From positions 44,270,457 through 44,334,456 of the forward strand of contig NW_019211455.1 in NCBI RefSeq assembly GCF_002443255.2: a DNA stretch of 64,000 nucleotides, written 5' to 3'. Below are positions 24,952 to 36,175 of this stretch, in pieces. The notes beneath the pieces were generated by a model. The model was not told where the DNA came from and ran no database searches. It saw nothing but the letters and a program-made list of their open reading frames with translations. The stretch comes from Varroa destructor (taxonomy: Eukaryota > Arthropoda > Arachnida > Mesostigmata > Varroidae). Each line of letters starts with the position of its first letter. Position 1 is the stretch's first letter. The position numbers and the translations under genes are program-made.

Positions 24952-25164
24952 TCAATTTGCAGCATGCTTGGAAAGAAGCTTGTCCAGACATTCTGTGGTA
25001 ACAACGGTTGGTCTGCCGCAGAGACTTAGCAGGTCAAGCAGAAATCTAAAGGATTCAACTATGCACGCTGCTTGTGGGCCACTTTCTAAACATTCGTTCG
25101 TTTTTATCTCCCAACTGGTTCGTGGGTTTCCTGCCGACTTAAGTACTACGTTTACAATAGACAT
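24952..25164 (-). CDS. Candidate small gene or first exon, 70 codons, unknown product
   Basis: ATG at 25164 opens a 70-codon frame ending TGA at 24952. The predicted peptide is of balanced composition with an amphipathic/hydrophobic middle (ACIVESFRFLLDLLSLCGRP) and a basic end (DKLLSKHAAN). Upstream on the same strand a TATATA lies about 45-50 nt before the ATG (plus coordinates 25208-25213), followed by TCACT initiator-like motifs roughly 15-25 nt downstream of it, so a compact core promoter with a very short leader is conceivable. The opposite strand is also open here. No domain could be assigned; a resemblance to lipid-transfer (GLTP-like) helices was considered but is not convincing. Confidence 0.25.
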   Translation of the reverse strand: MSIVNVVLKSAGNPRTSWEIKTNECLESGPQAACIVESFRFLLDLLSLCGRPTVVTTECLDKLLSKHAAN

Positions 25165-25207
25165 GTCGTCGTTCGCTTCCGGGATTAGTGATGGTGAGTG
25201 AACGTTC

Positions 25208-25213
25208 TATATA
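25208..25213 (-). promoter_or_regulatory. TATA-like element upstream of the 25.16 kb minus ATG
   Basis: TATATA lies about 45 nt before the minus-strand ATG at 25164, with TCACT motifs at a plausible initiator distance. AT-rich motifs are frequent here, so support is positional only. Confidence 0.2.
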
Positions 25214-26085
25214 TGAATAAATGAGCTGGTGTGTGTAATCAGTCGACGGGGTAGCGATGATAAGCGAGTTGAACTAAGCTGCTTTAGATTCGTTTTTGTT
25301 ACCATAGAATATCAAATTCAACCATATGTAAGCGTGCGACTTATACAACGTAGAAGTGTTGGATATGATGCACGCTTGAATACCTGCACGCAGGTAATAA
25401 CCCTTTCTGTTCTTTGCGGTAATACGTGACACCTGATAAATTATCACCACCGATATGGTGGCACTCTGTGCAACCCTGGTGAGTTCACTGGCTTAATAAT
25501 ATCTTCAGAGATGCAACGATCTCAATAAGTTTACTCGGATTTCTCCCAGCTTATATAGCTGATGCTTTGTGGCACCTGGTTAGTTACAGTGGGTCCCACT
25601 GCCGATGCGTGTCTGCAACGACGTAACATAGTACTTCCAATGAACTTTCAATTAAGTGAATTTCAATTTAATTATTGTGTAAACTTGAATCACCTATTTG
25701 AAAATCGTTACGCTTGAACTTTGTGAGCTTTCGTTCATTCTGGCTAAATTATTATCGTCTGTTAACTTTTTCCGTGTCTGCATTCGACAGTTCTACCTTT
25801 ATCCATTGATACTGTGACGATCAGTATTTTGCTAGACAATTTTTTGTCTATTCAAATCAACTCTTGTTTACGACTCTAACTACGTAATTTGAATTTGCCT
25901 AAAACATATACTAATTTCCTATGTGTACTCTTTGATACTATTCTATTAGGATTTTGTAGGTTGTACAGGAAAACGGACCGTACTTGCTATTCCTTAAGGT
26001 CCGCCACATTGAAATCCCGCTTGGACACGCATACGCTGCACTAAACACGAGCTTCCGCGTTTTTTCTTTTTGTAATCATAATGCG
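25214..26085. other. Non-coding
   Basis: No coding support. A CGCAG|GTAATA donor-like site near 25390 ends a plus frame with no acceptor or recognisable sequence. Confidence 0.45.
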
Positions 26086-26330
26086 TTAACTTGAACATGT
26101 TGCGGGTCCCGCTGGTGGTTTGTTGTCCATTGTCGTGCGTCCGGCAATGCTAAGCTGAGCGATCTGCTTGACGAAATTTGTTCTTCGAGCAAGAACAACG
26201 CGATCCGTGCTGTGTGCCAGCGCGTCTTCTCCGTAAAAGGGCGTATAATGGCACGATTTTTTCAGTCCGTTCTTGTTGCCGTTGTCGAGTCGCTTGCATT
26301 TGTTGTTGACGCTGAACATACACAGTGAAA
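26086..26330 (-). CDS. Candidate 3'-terminal coding exon, unknown product
   Basis: On the minus strand a pyrimidine-rich tract (TTTTCTTCAGTTCCTCCTTC) ends in CCATAG at 26331-26336, a good 3' splice site. From there the frame is open for 80 codons to TAA at 26086-26088. The third codon position looks clearly GC-enriched by eye, as expected of coding sequence, more than in the other two frames. The peptide is basic, with three Cys in its first 25 residues (LCMFSVNNKCKRLDNGNKNG, then CHYTPFYGEDALAH) and a Pro/Ala/Ser tail. An alternative frame of the same strand is also open and Gln/Arg-rich, but it reads like a shadow. No domain and no clear poly(A) signal downstream. The upstream exon was not located; ATG at 26614 followed by CAACCG|GTAACT is a possible but unproven first exon. 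Confidence 0.3.
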
Positions 26331-26581
26331 CTATGGAAGGAGGAACTGAAGAAAACTCGTTCAGTTGTCCAGCTCTCTTCTTCGGATCGGATCAGACCAG
26401 CAGTCCAATTTGTTGTTCGGTTCAAAAGTATCCAGCATAAAACAACAACGACGGACAATAAACGTAAACATGACAGCAGCTGCAGTTTCTCAAGTTGAAA
26501 AGAAAAGACGGACTGAGCATATAGAAGGACGCGAATCTGCACACTGAAAGCGAGAAACACGGATCCATACGTGAGGTCAGT

Positions 26582-26640
26582 TACCGGTTGAGTAGAATCG
26601 ACCGGCTTTGTCATGACACTAGCCGGTCTTGTACTACGTC
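26582..26640. repeat. CCGG-containing inverted repeat
   Basis: GACCGGCT and AGCCGGTC pair perfectly around a 13 nt centre, with a third ACCGG copy just upstream. This is a short imperfect cruciform in a CpG-rich patch. Confidence 0.6.
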
Positions 26641-26744
26641 GAGGAGGTGAAAGACAGCGGTAACGCCATCAGGCGGATCTAAACTGAGGCAATGATGTGA
26701 GAATCCAATACTTTCTCTGCGTCCGTGTGTGTATCACACCACTG

Positions 26745-26747
<3 letters not shown>

Positions 26748-26780
<33 letters not shown>
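26748..26780. repeat. 33 nt poly(A) tract
   Basis: Thirty-three uninterrupted A residues. It may mark the 3' end of a retroposed sequence on the plus strand: GCTTTG follows the tract and also occurs at about 26603, which would bound an insert of about 170 bp. A 6 bp match is too short to claim a target-site duplication. Confidence 0.95.
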
Positions 26781-26783
<3 letters not shown>

Positions 26784-29116
26784 TTGGTTCGAATTCAAAT
26801 GTAAGTTCTAGATGTCCAACGTTCTGGCAATCTAACCACATTAACCAGCTTGAGCCTATTGAAGAAGCAACAGTCCGTCTTCGCCAAAGGATCATCGACT
26901 CGACATATCTGTTGTTTGAGTCTTGTATTTATCGAAAACCGACGAAGTTGTTGTTCTCATCTCAGTCACTGCGCGATTCGTCCCCAATGATCTTATCTAT
27001 GTAACATGATTTTTTTTGATGAACTCGGTAACTGCCGCTACTGCTGCTGTTGGGGAATAGTTGCTTGCTTACGTGTACATTTTGTCGCTAGTTCGAAAGG
27101 TATCTTTCAGCAGTTTATGGTATGAGCGACGGAGGAAAGAGACTCAGACCGGCGCAGTCTTTCATTGTAATTCTGTTCAGTTTATGGTTCGCTTTATCTT
27201 TTCACAATTTCGAGCATAGGTCTAGAGTAAAATTTCAGTTGATTCAACGTAGAAACCCAAAAAGAAACAAGCAGGCCCGGGCCTCTGATAAAAATCGGTC
27301 GTGTCCTTAAACTAAAGGAACGTTGTTTGTTCCCTTGTGTGAGCATGACCAAATACAGTAATTGGTGTTCAGAAGCCTTTTTATTATAGTAATTCAATTC
27401 CAGAAACTATCCAACGTATGGTGCGGCTGCGTGATTCCATTAATGTATTGACTTAATGAAATTTTTAACCGAAAAGCAGGCATGGATCTGTAGTCTAAAG
27501 GTTTGCTGATCTGAGAAAGTAGCTGACGGTGAATGGCTTCCGTGAGATCGTCCTGAAGAACGATTAGCCACTTAAGTTCAATGTAATTGTATTATCAGAT
27601 CAGCAAATGGATTAGCAAAACGTCACTGTGATATGTGTAGATGCGGTTGATATTGGTTCTTAAACATATTTAGGTTGGGTACAATTTATTGGTTGATATA
27701 AATAATATCTTTGCTGCGTACTTTTTATCATTTTGAGACCCATCCCATTTAGGTGACCCAAGACGGTTTCCTTTGTATACACCGGCGACATTTCGCAGGT
27801 CGAAACGCGTTTTTTTCTTTTATTTTGAAAGCACATGTTAGGCATAGAGTAATTTGGCCTGTTGTTCAAGCAAACTAGTTTCTGGAACCTTTTGATTTAT
27901 CATTCATGGTCTATTGGTATTTAATTCACGCTCAGATCGGCTAATATAAGCATTAGAGAAAACCCAACTGTTTACACGAAGATAATGATCACTATTACCT
28001 TCCTTTCTTGAATTTGTCACCCGTATTCAAAGCCCAACTCACTTCCTCCAGTATCACAGACCCGGTTGTCACGGCATTGTATCGTTTTCTCTACTATTGC
28101 CTTATCATGGCATTATCTTATAGAGCCATATTTCTATCAGCTCATAGATGGCAATAAGCGACGCGTCTAAGGCCGACTCGGACCCACTTCGATGAGTCCG
28201 CTCATCAAGAGCGATTCGTTTCGAATAGATAACTGATTACGTTCGCGTGCAAAAGCAGCAAATATGCTAAGTCGCATTTGGGTTAATTCTAATAAATCAT
28301 CATCGTTAGCTATTGTGAATCATTCGTAACCGTAAATGCTGCCGTAAGTACCGCCAATCACCCCCAAAACTTCAGCGATCTGAATGAACCAATTGCCCGT
28401 CGGCCTCGTACATGCAAACTCCTAATCAGTACTATGCAGCGAAGATGTCATATGGAGATATGATCATAACATGGCGTCGCCTAGCAATGAAGTACAGATC
28501 GCGACTAGGAATACTGATTTGAGGCAACGCAAAGCAGCTGAACCAGCGACAGGCAACAATTATCTAGATTAAGACGCATTGCATCACATCCCTCAGTATC
28601 AAACTCTACGTAGAAATGTCTCTAACCATAGACTCCACACCACTAACCCGGTTGTACACACGTATGTATCACAATGGAACGTCAGCGTATGCCCCTGTGG
28701 CTACTCCGTGTTTTACTAAACATTTTACTTATATAAGACGATGATTAGGATTACTTGTTTTCTGATTAGTTGATTTGAAAACGGGACCACTATTAGGTAA
28801 TACTGTAATAACGTACGTATTCGTTAATATCACAGCTACCGATACCGCATCTTAACAGATCTATGTTTTTCATCATATAGAAATCCAATGGCGCAGATTA
28901 GCCTGAAACATTAACACGGTGCGTGTCGTTTATCTATCACAAGACGATAGTGTGACAACTGTAAGGCTTCACCGAATGCACAAAAATTTCACAACCTTTC
29001 CTGTTGACACAGCAAAGAAAATTTAGATCGAAGTTAATTTTAATCAATGAATTCGTTACACAATAGATTAGAAATGTTTTTTTTTTTCACTTCAAATGAT
29101 GTGCTGTTCTTTAGAA
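26781..29116. other. Non-coding
   Basis: The plus frame 27122-27310 (62 codons, ATG) has a hydrophobic start and a basic tail but no further support. A GATGAGTCC with hairpin at 28190-28215 was examined as a ribozyme core and rejected. Confidence 0.45.
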
Positions 29117-29161
29117 TGGGCCAGTTGCCTCAGGTGGGCCAGTTGCCTCAGGTGGGCCAGT
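29117..29161. repeat. 18 bp tandem repeat, 2.5 copies
   Basis: The unit TGGGCCAGTTGCCTCAGG is repeated perfectly (117-134, 135-152, then 9 bp of a third copy). Because 18 is divisible by three, it reads as a Gly-Gln-Leu-Pro-Gln-Val repeat in a 76-codon plus frame (29047-29277). That frame is otherwise unremarkable. Confidence 0.9.
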
Positions 29162-32100
29162 CTTTGCAGAGTAATACGTATTGTTTTCTCCATGCATTTA
29201 ATAACTTTTCATGCCTAGTTAGAAATCTATTGCTGGTTCTTTCCTTAGCTCTGTTTATTCGAAGAGCCACATTGTAATCTGGGCATCAAACCAGAAGCGG
29301 CGGTGTCTGGGCAATCTCAACAGTATCTCTGCCTCTGCAAAAATGCTTTTCTGACCAACAGTTGCTAGGTATTATCGCATATTTTTCTTGAAGGTTGCGC
29401 TAGTATCTCGTAGCGTAAAGCTCTTAGATCTGCCTCCTTCTGGGTCTTTTCATTCATCTTTCATCCTGTCGCTTTCAGGCTTGGCAACGCTACGTAGCGA
29501 ATGGTGCGATTCCCTTAGGCTTATTGTATTATATTGAGGTTTTCTCATAAGATTTAGAACAACTTCACTATGTTTTTGCGCCCTTCTTTACAAACAAATG
29601 CATTTTGAACAAAGCTCGCGCGTTAACTTTTTTTAGCGCATATTCCACTCGTTAAAAACAAAGGGAGATACAATTTCATGGGAATGCCCTGTTCTTAAAG
29701 CAAAATCGGTTTTTTATGAACAAAACGAACTCATATGACGAAAGAAATATCGCCGATGGAGGGGATACTGACAAAAACTGTGGCAAAAGGACTTCTCCTC
29801 CAGGGGGCATCGAAACGTAAAGCAGGGCGCGGCATAGATGGTGTCGACTGGATTCTTCTCTCCGATGGAATTCTCCCAAAGAGTCAGGTTCGCATTAAAA
29901 TCATCCAGTGACCTCCTGGCAGCAATAAAAACGTCGAGGTTTTGAGGTTGTTAATGTTGAGCATCAGGTCAAGTTCGCTACTTCAAAGGAACTAGATCTC
30001 CTAGATAGTTCTAAACCGGTGGAACTATTGATGAATTAGGGTAGTGTTGGGAGTACCTTTAACACGTTGCTTGAGTCTACTACTTGAACAAGCACCATTA
30101 CTAGTTCCCATTCGACAAAGGTTACAGACGTGTAAAGGACGCTTTTTCTTCTGACAAAGAAAAACGTTTCTTTTGACCCCGTGAAGTCTCTTTCGTGCCG
30201 TAAACTTTTACGACGTCAAGAGCTTTCGAGGAAAAAACGAGATCAGTGTGAAATTGGATGACATGCCATAGTCTAACGAGGCGACCGCAAGCACGCAGAA
30301 ATGAAAAGCAAGACACAAGAAAAATTTAAGAGTTTATTATTAAGAGCATTTGTTGGAATAGTAAGGTATCATAATGGTTGTCGGTGGAGTCTCAAGCGCC
30401 TCAGATCAATGAACCGGATATCAATGAAGTTCGTTCGACTTACACGAAACGCAGACCATGCAATGCTTGTTATCATACTAAAAATACTGAAATTGTTAAT
30501 AAATAACAATACTACCGATATATTGTATATATAAAATATCGCAATCAACAAGAAAAGGCATTAGCAGGCTCTGTTTCGATACCGTGCACACACCGCTTTG
30601 ACTCGAATCATATTGAGCACTACTGGAGAAAGCTACATTTTTCAAACCATTAAGGCACCCTAGTCGTGCCGCAGGATTCACAATGTTACAACTAGTTTAT
30701 TAACTATGTATCATACAATACAATTGTTCGTAGAGTATCGCATGTTATAGAATCCTCCGAACAGCTTACTTCGTTAAAACATCTAATAGATTACAGGATA
30801 CGACATTGGTCATATAGATATAAAGCAGAAACTTGACAATCGTTTCGTTGCAACCCCATTTTTCTGTCCAAACACAATCAACTTCTATGACTGAAACCTT
30901 CTAAGTCTAAAACTGAGTCGAAGTTGCAAGCATTTTCTACCTTTCTTCAACTACCGAAGCTATTTGCTATATTAAGGGGCACTATCAACAAAACTGCTAC
31001 GCGTTCCGTGTAATTTCTTTGCCTATTTTTTCGAACTTAGACAAATAAGAGCTTATCTCGTCTCCTTACGGTTGAATAGGCCCGACGACATCATTTAGCA
31101 CGACTGTCGTTCCCTGTTGTCTCGTCTGTTTTCACCGTTTGCATCAATTCTATCGTTACCATTGCTGTCATGTATCTGCTATTGGCATCCTTGTAGGAAT
31201 CCTTAGCGGCAGCGGGTGTCCTACAAGTGGCAGTGGCACAAGCTACTGAATGCGCGTCCTTGCATCGCCTGCACAATGCGTGTCATTATGCGTTGCTGGT
31301 GGCTAATTAGAGCATTGTATAAGTGAAGCCACTTACGTGAGGTCACCTTGAAAGCTTTGGCCGGATTATTTTGTAGTACACGAGATGAAACATATAGCAG
31401 TACCTACTACTCGTTATCTTCTGTTTACTTGTTGAAATCCATATCTATCTGTATTACAACGAAACCGAATAGTAGAGACTGGGGCGAAGTATCGAGATGC
31501 CTTCACTGTGTAATTTTACCTATAAGGACGTGTGTAGCAGACATTATTGGTGACAGTATGGAATCAATGGCATAAAATATCCGTGTGTTGGTAACATGTC
31601 ATGCATTTAATTGTATTGAGAATGTCGTCAAGATTCATTAGCGGACGGATTTTGTCTATGATGCACCAATAGACATTTTTGGTGGATATGCTTGAGTCGT
31701 GTTTATGGGTGGTTGTTTTTCCTTCGTTTGTTTATGGCACGTCAACATCGAATTAAATTTCTCACAAAAGTGATTCTTGTTATATCTAATAACATACAGA
31801 CTTCACAAACACTTTCAATCTTACCCTGAAATTACTCTCCGTACCAGCTAAAGTGAACTTCCACGATAATCTATTTCACACTTACGAAAATAAAATATGA
31901 CGTAAAGAAAAAAATAAATATATAATACGGTACAATCGTTTTTAAATATAACCTGAACCGTAGCCTATTTCAGGCATTACAGTGGGAGGATTCCGATAAT
32001 ACACTCAATAACTGAATAATTCTCTGAATAAGCTCCTGTAATACGTCAGACCCGGAACGACCTAAGCTCTTTCAGTGCTCACTTACTAACTTCACTACAG

Positions 32101-32184
32101 ACACCGTCTTTTAATCGGCACAATCATTTCCAGCCATTCCCATTTACTCAGTGCTTTTCCTATAAAGCGATACCTCTTTACCCT
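29162..32184. other. Non-coding; one acceptor-like site
   Basis: At about 29478 a strong acceptor-like tract (CATCCTGTCGCTTTCAG) is followed by a 23-codon hydrophobic frame to TAA. It might be a short last exon but is within chance. Other frames here lack support. Confidence 0.4.
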
Positions 32185-32497
32185 CTAGCTCTCGAATTTT
32201 GTGTTGTTTTTCAAGGCCAGACGATGGTTGAAGTAATTAAAGACCTTTTTGAAGTTAGTTTTGGCTGACAACAGCAAAGATACGTACGGCAGTCTTTTAC
32301 TTTGCGACATGAGTCGGAAAATCGATTCAACGAAACAAAGCCAGACAGCTGGTACCAATGATAGATGCAAAGACCGCGTACACTCAAGGATTTCTGTTAT
32401 CCTTTCTATCCATGAGACCTCCTGTTTTCGAGATGCGTCGCGAACGAATTGGCATACGGAGTCCAGTAGTAAATCAAGATTTAGATGTTGCGTTTTA
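32185..32497 (-). CDS. Candidate 3'-terminal coding exon, helical C-terminal domain
   Basis: Minus strand: GCATTTTTCAG at 32498 makes an acceptable 3' splice site, and the frame then runs about 103 codons to TAG (32185-32187). The peptide looks all-helical, with alternating Leu/Ile/Val and charged residues: LDLLLDSVCQFVRD, WIERITEILECTRSL, WLCFVESIFRLM and SAKTNFKKVFNYF. The Trp-then-helix, Pro, helix ending in Leu-Met, then helix pattern vaguely recalls the Utp12 C-terminal domain of nucleolar WD-repeat proteins. That is inference from pattern, not a database match. The opposite strand is also open, and frames of this length are expected about a dozen times in the window by chance. Confidence 0.22.
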
Positions 32498-32526
32498 CTG
32501 AAAAATGCGCTGTTGCTGTCACACAT

Positions 32527-33796
32527 TGTGTGGGTAGTAAGACAGCACCAAGGCCGTGACAGGGATCGACTTGAAAGGCGGCCACTTTAAATGCGGCATA
32601 TGAAACCTCTGAGCCAGCTGATCTTGTTCGTGTAGATATAGTTATATTTTATGCTTCTGCGTCCTTACAACCTCATATTTTTGGTTCGTTGTATTATCCA
32701 GCAACCTTTAGCAGCAGTTCAGTTGGGAGTAGGAGACCATGTTTTCGGTCGGGATGTCTGACGTTTATCCGTTCGGTGTTGCTTCGTGAATGTGACGAGC
32801 TTAGGGTTATGCAGGATATTTTCTTAGCTGCATAGGGGATCTGCGTTTAAGATGTGTGGTATGCCTTAACAGAGCTAACACGAATAGGCATAATTGTAGC
32901 AAAGGTGGGAAGATCAGGTCTTATCAAAATTTACTTAATTAACTGGAAAAATGTTGGGTCTAGCATTTGAAAGTTTTCTAAGTCTGCTTGTTGTTACAGG
33001 ACACGCAATATGTGTGTACGCAAGTTTTCGTTCAAAACCTCTCCATTACGATCGTTTGCTAAAGAAATCTAGCATGCCCCATAGATAGTCTCACCGCAAC
33101 AGCCTAGCACTTCGTAACCCATTCCATGTGGTCAATGCACTGTCGCCCCTCGGCAACTGTAATAGGACCCAAGAAATGACAATTACCAGCGCCCTAATAC
33201 ACCACTAACATCCGTTCCCAAGCGACGGGGGCGCTCGCTAGCCGAAACGAATAAAATGCGTAGTAATGGCATTCGGGCTAATAGTGCGACGGAATAAACC
33301 TGCCCATTATCCGGTGTATAATAATCGTCCGTATGAATTCTGCCTGCCACCACCGATGGCTCTCAATAGGTACCACCTCGGAGATGACTGGGTATATGGG
33401 GTTCGGAAGATCAATTTCAAACAAATCCACACCTAGATCTCCTTTTCTACACAGGAAAACTAGGGTAGATTCGGACGTTGTCAGTGGGAATCAGGGGGGT
33501 CAGCGAGACATAGGCCTTGGGGTAGAAAGAAACCTCAGTTTCAGCGAAAATCGCTAGGAAAGCCAACCGTCAATGATCGTAGAATTATAGGGCCATCGTA
33601 TGCTAGGTAGCCCAAGCGGAAGAAAAGACTTTTCGAAGGTTCCCAATGCAAAGTTCAACTGTTGGATCACTCTTGCACGAAAAAGATTTCAGTGTGGTTT
33701 TCAGATGCTTGCTGTGTTTGAATCGCGAATGTTACTCAAGTGAGAATACACATACGCGTGTAGCTTGGACAAAATTCTAACGAATGAACAGGTGGC
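32527..33796. other. Non-coding
   Basis: The plus frame 33333-33557 (74 codons, ATG) has a polar, protein-like composition but no flanking signals. Nothing else seen. Confidence 0.45.
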
Positions 33797-34090
33797 TTAT
33801 CGGTTTTTGTCGTCTGTAAGTTTGAGTCTGAAGGCGCTGAGCGCCCAAGAGGTGGTAATTTTTGGAGGGATAGCATAAAACAAAGGCGTTGAAGGGCGAG
33901 ATTTAGACCAACTGGGAAGACGACGAAGGTATTTTAGCGCTGCAGTCTCGTTCTGTATTCGCTTCATACTGCCCAATTTCATTGCGAAGCTCAAGGGACG
34001 CAGGCCCGAGCATATGGAAGACAAAATGGAGTTCACTTTGGTCGTGGCTTGGGTTTGCGATAGCCCATCAACCCAAATAGATATCGATTG
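33797..34090 (-). pseudogene. Open segment, possibly an old retrotransposon ORF1 remnant (weak)
   Basis: Minus frame open for about 97 codons to TAA at 33797-33799. The text (IWVDGLSQT near the start, AMKLGSMKRIQNETAALKYL in the middle, LRRLPSWSKSRPSTP later) loosely follows the order hydrophobic strand-GL, RLG/KLG, R-LK--LPS seen in non-LTR retrotransposon ORF1 proteins. No RNA-binding zinc knuckle or reverse transcriptase is visible nearby. The resemblance is from memory of general patterns and could be coincidence. Confidence 0.15.
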
Positions 34091-34593
34091 AAGCTAGGTG
34101 CCTGATAGATCGTATTGAGCTGAAAACCTGGCCAGATCGGATCTTAAACACCGTCTCAATATACACCAAATGCCGATCATATAAAAAAAGAACAGCAAAA
34201 ATATATGTAGAGAAAAACGCAATAGTGATCAGAAATGACGGTAGCAATCAATGACAAAAATACTGCAAGGTAGAACAAGGCCTAATTGTTAGAGGTGCAT
34301 GAAATGAGACAACACTAGCGCCTTATTCCATTGGGTCCGTTTTTCAAGTCCGTGTAACGCAGGCGTTAGCACTTGGTAACAGCAGAGGCAAACACACGCT
34401 GTGTGAATAAGTACCACTAAGTACAGAACGGAAGGTTAGAGAGCTTTACACGGGAAGACGTTTGCGTAGCGGAAATGATGCCAGACAAAATGGACCCAGA
34501 AGGCTTCATCCTGCTTGAATCGTTGTCGAGGCTTCATGCCAACCAAAGCGACCGACAATGTTAGCTACCGTCTCGAAAATTGTTATCGCATAA

Positions 34594-34884
34594 TCCGAAT
34601 AAAAAGGCTTTGCCCTACGTGACCCAGTGGCATCAAAAACCAAACTGAGGTTTTCAGGTAAAAACCATAGCTGGGACCAGCCACAGCAGGTGTCCAAACG
34701 CGGCGAACAGGAGCTATTGGAGGCAGGAGACATTGTTTTAGATTGTAGTCGGAAAGAAATTACCTTGAGCATTGGATATGTCTGCGAAAGGAAGAAATAC
34801 AGCGGGAAAAGCTGCCAAATAGCGATTTATGACGCTGAAATCGAGGCGCATACGAGTCAGCATTGGCGTCGTTGGCGGATGTAG
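34594..34884 (+). CDS. Open frame opposite the 34.8 kb minus candidate, hypothetical
   Basis: Plus frame of more than 90 codons ending TAG at 34882-34884, charged and polar (SWDQPQQVSKRGEQELLEAG, RKKYSGKSCQIAIYDAEIEA). It has no ATG near its start and a mid-frame TTTTCAG|GTAAAA that could act as an acceptor or a donor. It overlaps the minus-strand exon candidate, and the two cannot both be favoured; I rate the minus one higher because it has splice sites at both ends. Confidence 0.15.
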
Positions 34885-35041
34885 CTGTGGGAGTTGTTAA
34901 AAGACCAAAGCCTAGTTCTCCATAGCGGTCCCTGTGGAATGACATGTCTGTAGTAGCAGCACCAATGCCATTTTCATGCTTCAAATCTTCATCCCTTGAA
35001 GGACGGAGAGTGTCCCTTTGCTCGTTTGGTGTCACGGCCAC
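34764..35041 (-). CDS. Candidate internal coding exon with both splice sites
   Basis: On the minus strand, TCGACATTTAG (ending at plus 35042) is a usable 3' splice site and CTCAAG|GTAATT (exon end at plus 34764) is a strong 5' splice site. The 278 nt between them is open in only one frame from the first base, entering in phase 0 and leaving in phase 2. The peptide is polar: VTPNEQRDTLRPSRDEDLKH, then ENGIGAATTDMSFHRDRYGE, then Thr/Ala/Asn/Asp-rich and finally Ser/Phe/Arg-rich with two Cys. No family recognised; disordered linker or secreted-precursor-like. The polypyrimidine tract is weak, and neighbouring exons were not found. Confidence 0.27.
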
Positions 35042-35917
35042 CTAAATGTCGATATTATCGGAAATTTGATGTCGATACGTGTCGTTCTGGTTCCACCAAC
35101 TGACGATCTTCGCAGATTCTTAATGTAAGTATTTGCGTGCGCGTTCCGGCAACATCGCCAATAGAATGAATATAAATATATTATCTGTATTGAACATTGC
35201 CCGTTTGTACAAATACTGTTATTTGTCTATTAAATTAATAAGTAATTTGTAATACGTATTTGTTGATTATTTGTTATAATTGATTGGTAGTGAATAGGAA
35301 ACTATATATAAATTCCGTCTGAATCTCTTTAAATGAGTAGTTAATTAAATTTAAAAAAAAAATTTACATGATATTCATTTTCGCTGTTTTTACTATATTC
35401 TTTACTATACTATACTATATATAAAGCGTCCGGCCATGTTTAGGTGTATACAATTCTATTCAAATACTTAACACTTGATATTACTCAGTACCTATAAGTG
35501 GCGCTAGTAAGTTTTATGATGGTTCGAACCCTCACGGATTGTATGGGCCAATAGAAGCTCTGGGTTGCTGGTTTCTCAATATAAAAATCAGTACAAGAAT
35601 GCTTCTGTGTGCTTATGGCATCTGTCCTAAAATAAACACTTCAATTTCAATGAAAAGCTTACGATAAGGAAGCTAAGTACGAAAAGCAACTAGACACCCT
35701 TGAATTTATCTGACAAATCCACGTGAGCAGTAAGATCCTAATATATATAATTAGAGCGAAAAAGCCAACCAATCAAATTGACTATACGCGACACGCTAAT
35801 GATTGCGCTATGGCTGGTTATACTAAATATTTGCCAAATATATTCGTTTACCACAATGCCTGCCCAAAAAATAGACTAGCCTGAAACCCTTTACGCTTTC
35901 ATAAGCCTATGTGTTGA

Positions 35918-36175
35918 AATCATCCCTCCCCTTTGGGTTCTGGGGTGGAGCTCGCGATCGTTGCGGCGGCAGTTTTAATTTTCCGCAATCCATTTGTCAC
36001 TTGCTTTATAGAATCATGTGTGCGCGACTCCCTATACTCTTCTATGGGTAACACTCTATGCTCTCATGAATTTTCTTATCCAGAACAATTCAACATTGAG
36101 CGGACCTATAGCGTAATAGCCGATAATATCCTCCAATCCTTTTTCAAGGCTCTGGAACAGGTCCGATTTATTTAG
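35918..36175 (+). CDS. Open frame with hydrophobic N-part, hypothetical
   Basis: Plus frame open from after TGA (35915-35917) to TAG at 36173-36175, 85 codons. It contains a hydrophobic segment (VELAIVAAAVLIF), Cys-containing polar text and a regular amphipathic end (YSVIADNILQSFFKALEQV). Within it TTTTCTTATCCAG (ending 36082) is a good acceptor, so the real exon might be only the last 30 codons. No start codon precedes the hydrophobic part. No domain recognised. Confidence 0.18.
   Translation, partial: NHPSPLGSGVELAIVAAAVLIFRNPFVTCFIESCVRDSLYSSMGNTLCSHEFSYPEQFNIERTYSVIADNILQSFFKALEQVRFI

Noticed and set aside
28185..28230. Hammerhead-ribozyme-like GATGAGTCC followed by a GCTC...GAGC hairpin
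   Set aside because: The second core strand (GAAAC after the hairpin) and the cleavage-site helix are missing.
35515..35545. GGTTCGAACC resembling a tRNA T-loop
   Set aside because: The T-stem does not pair and there is no acceptor stem or A-box at the right distance.
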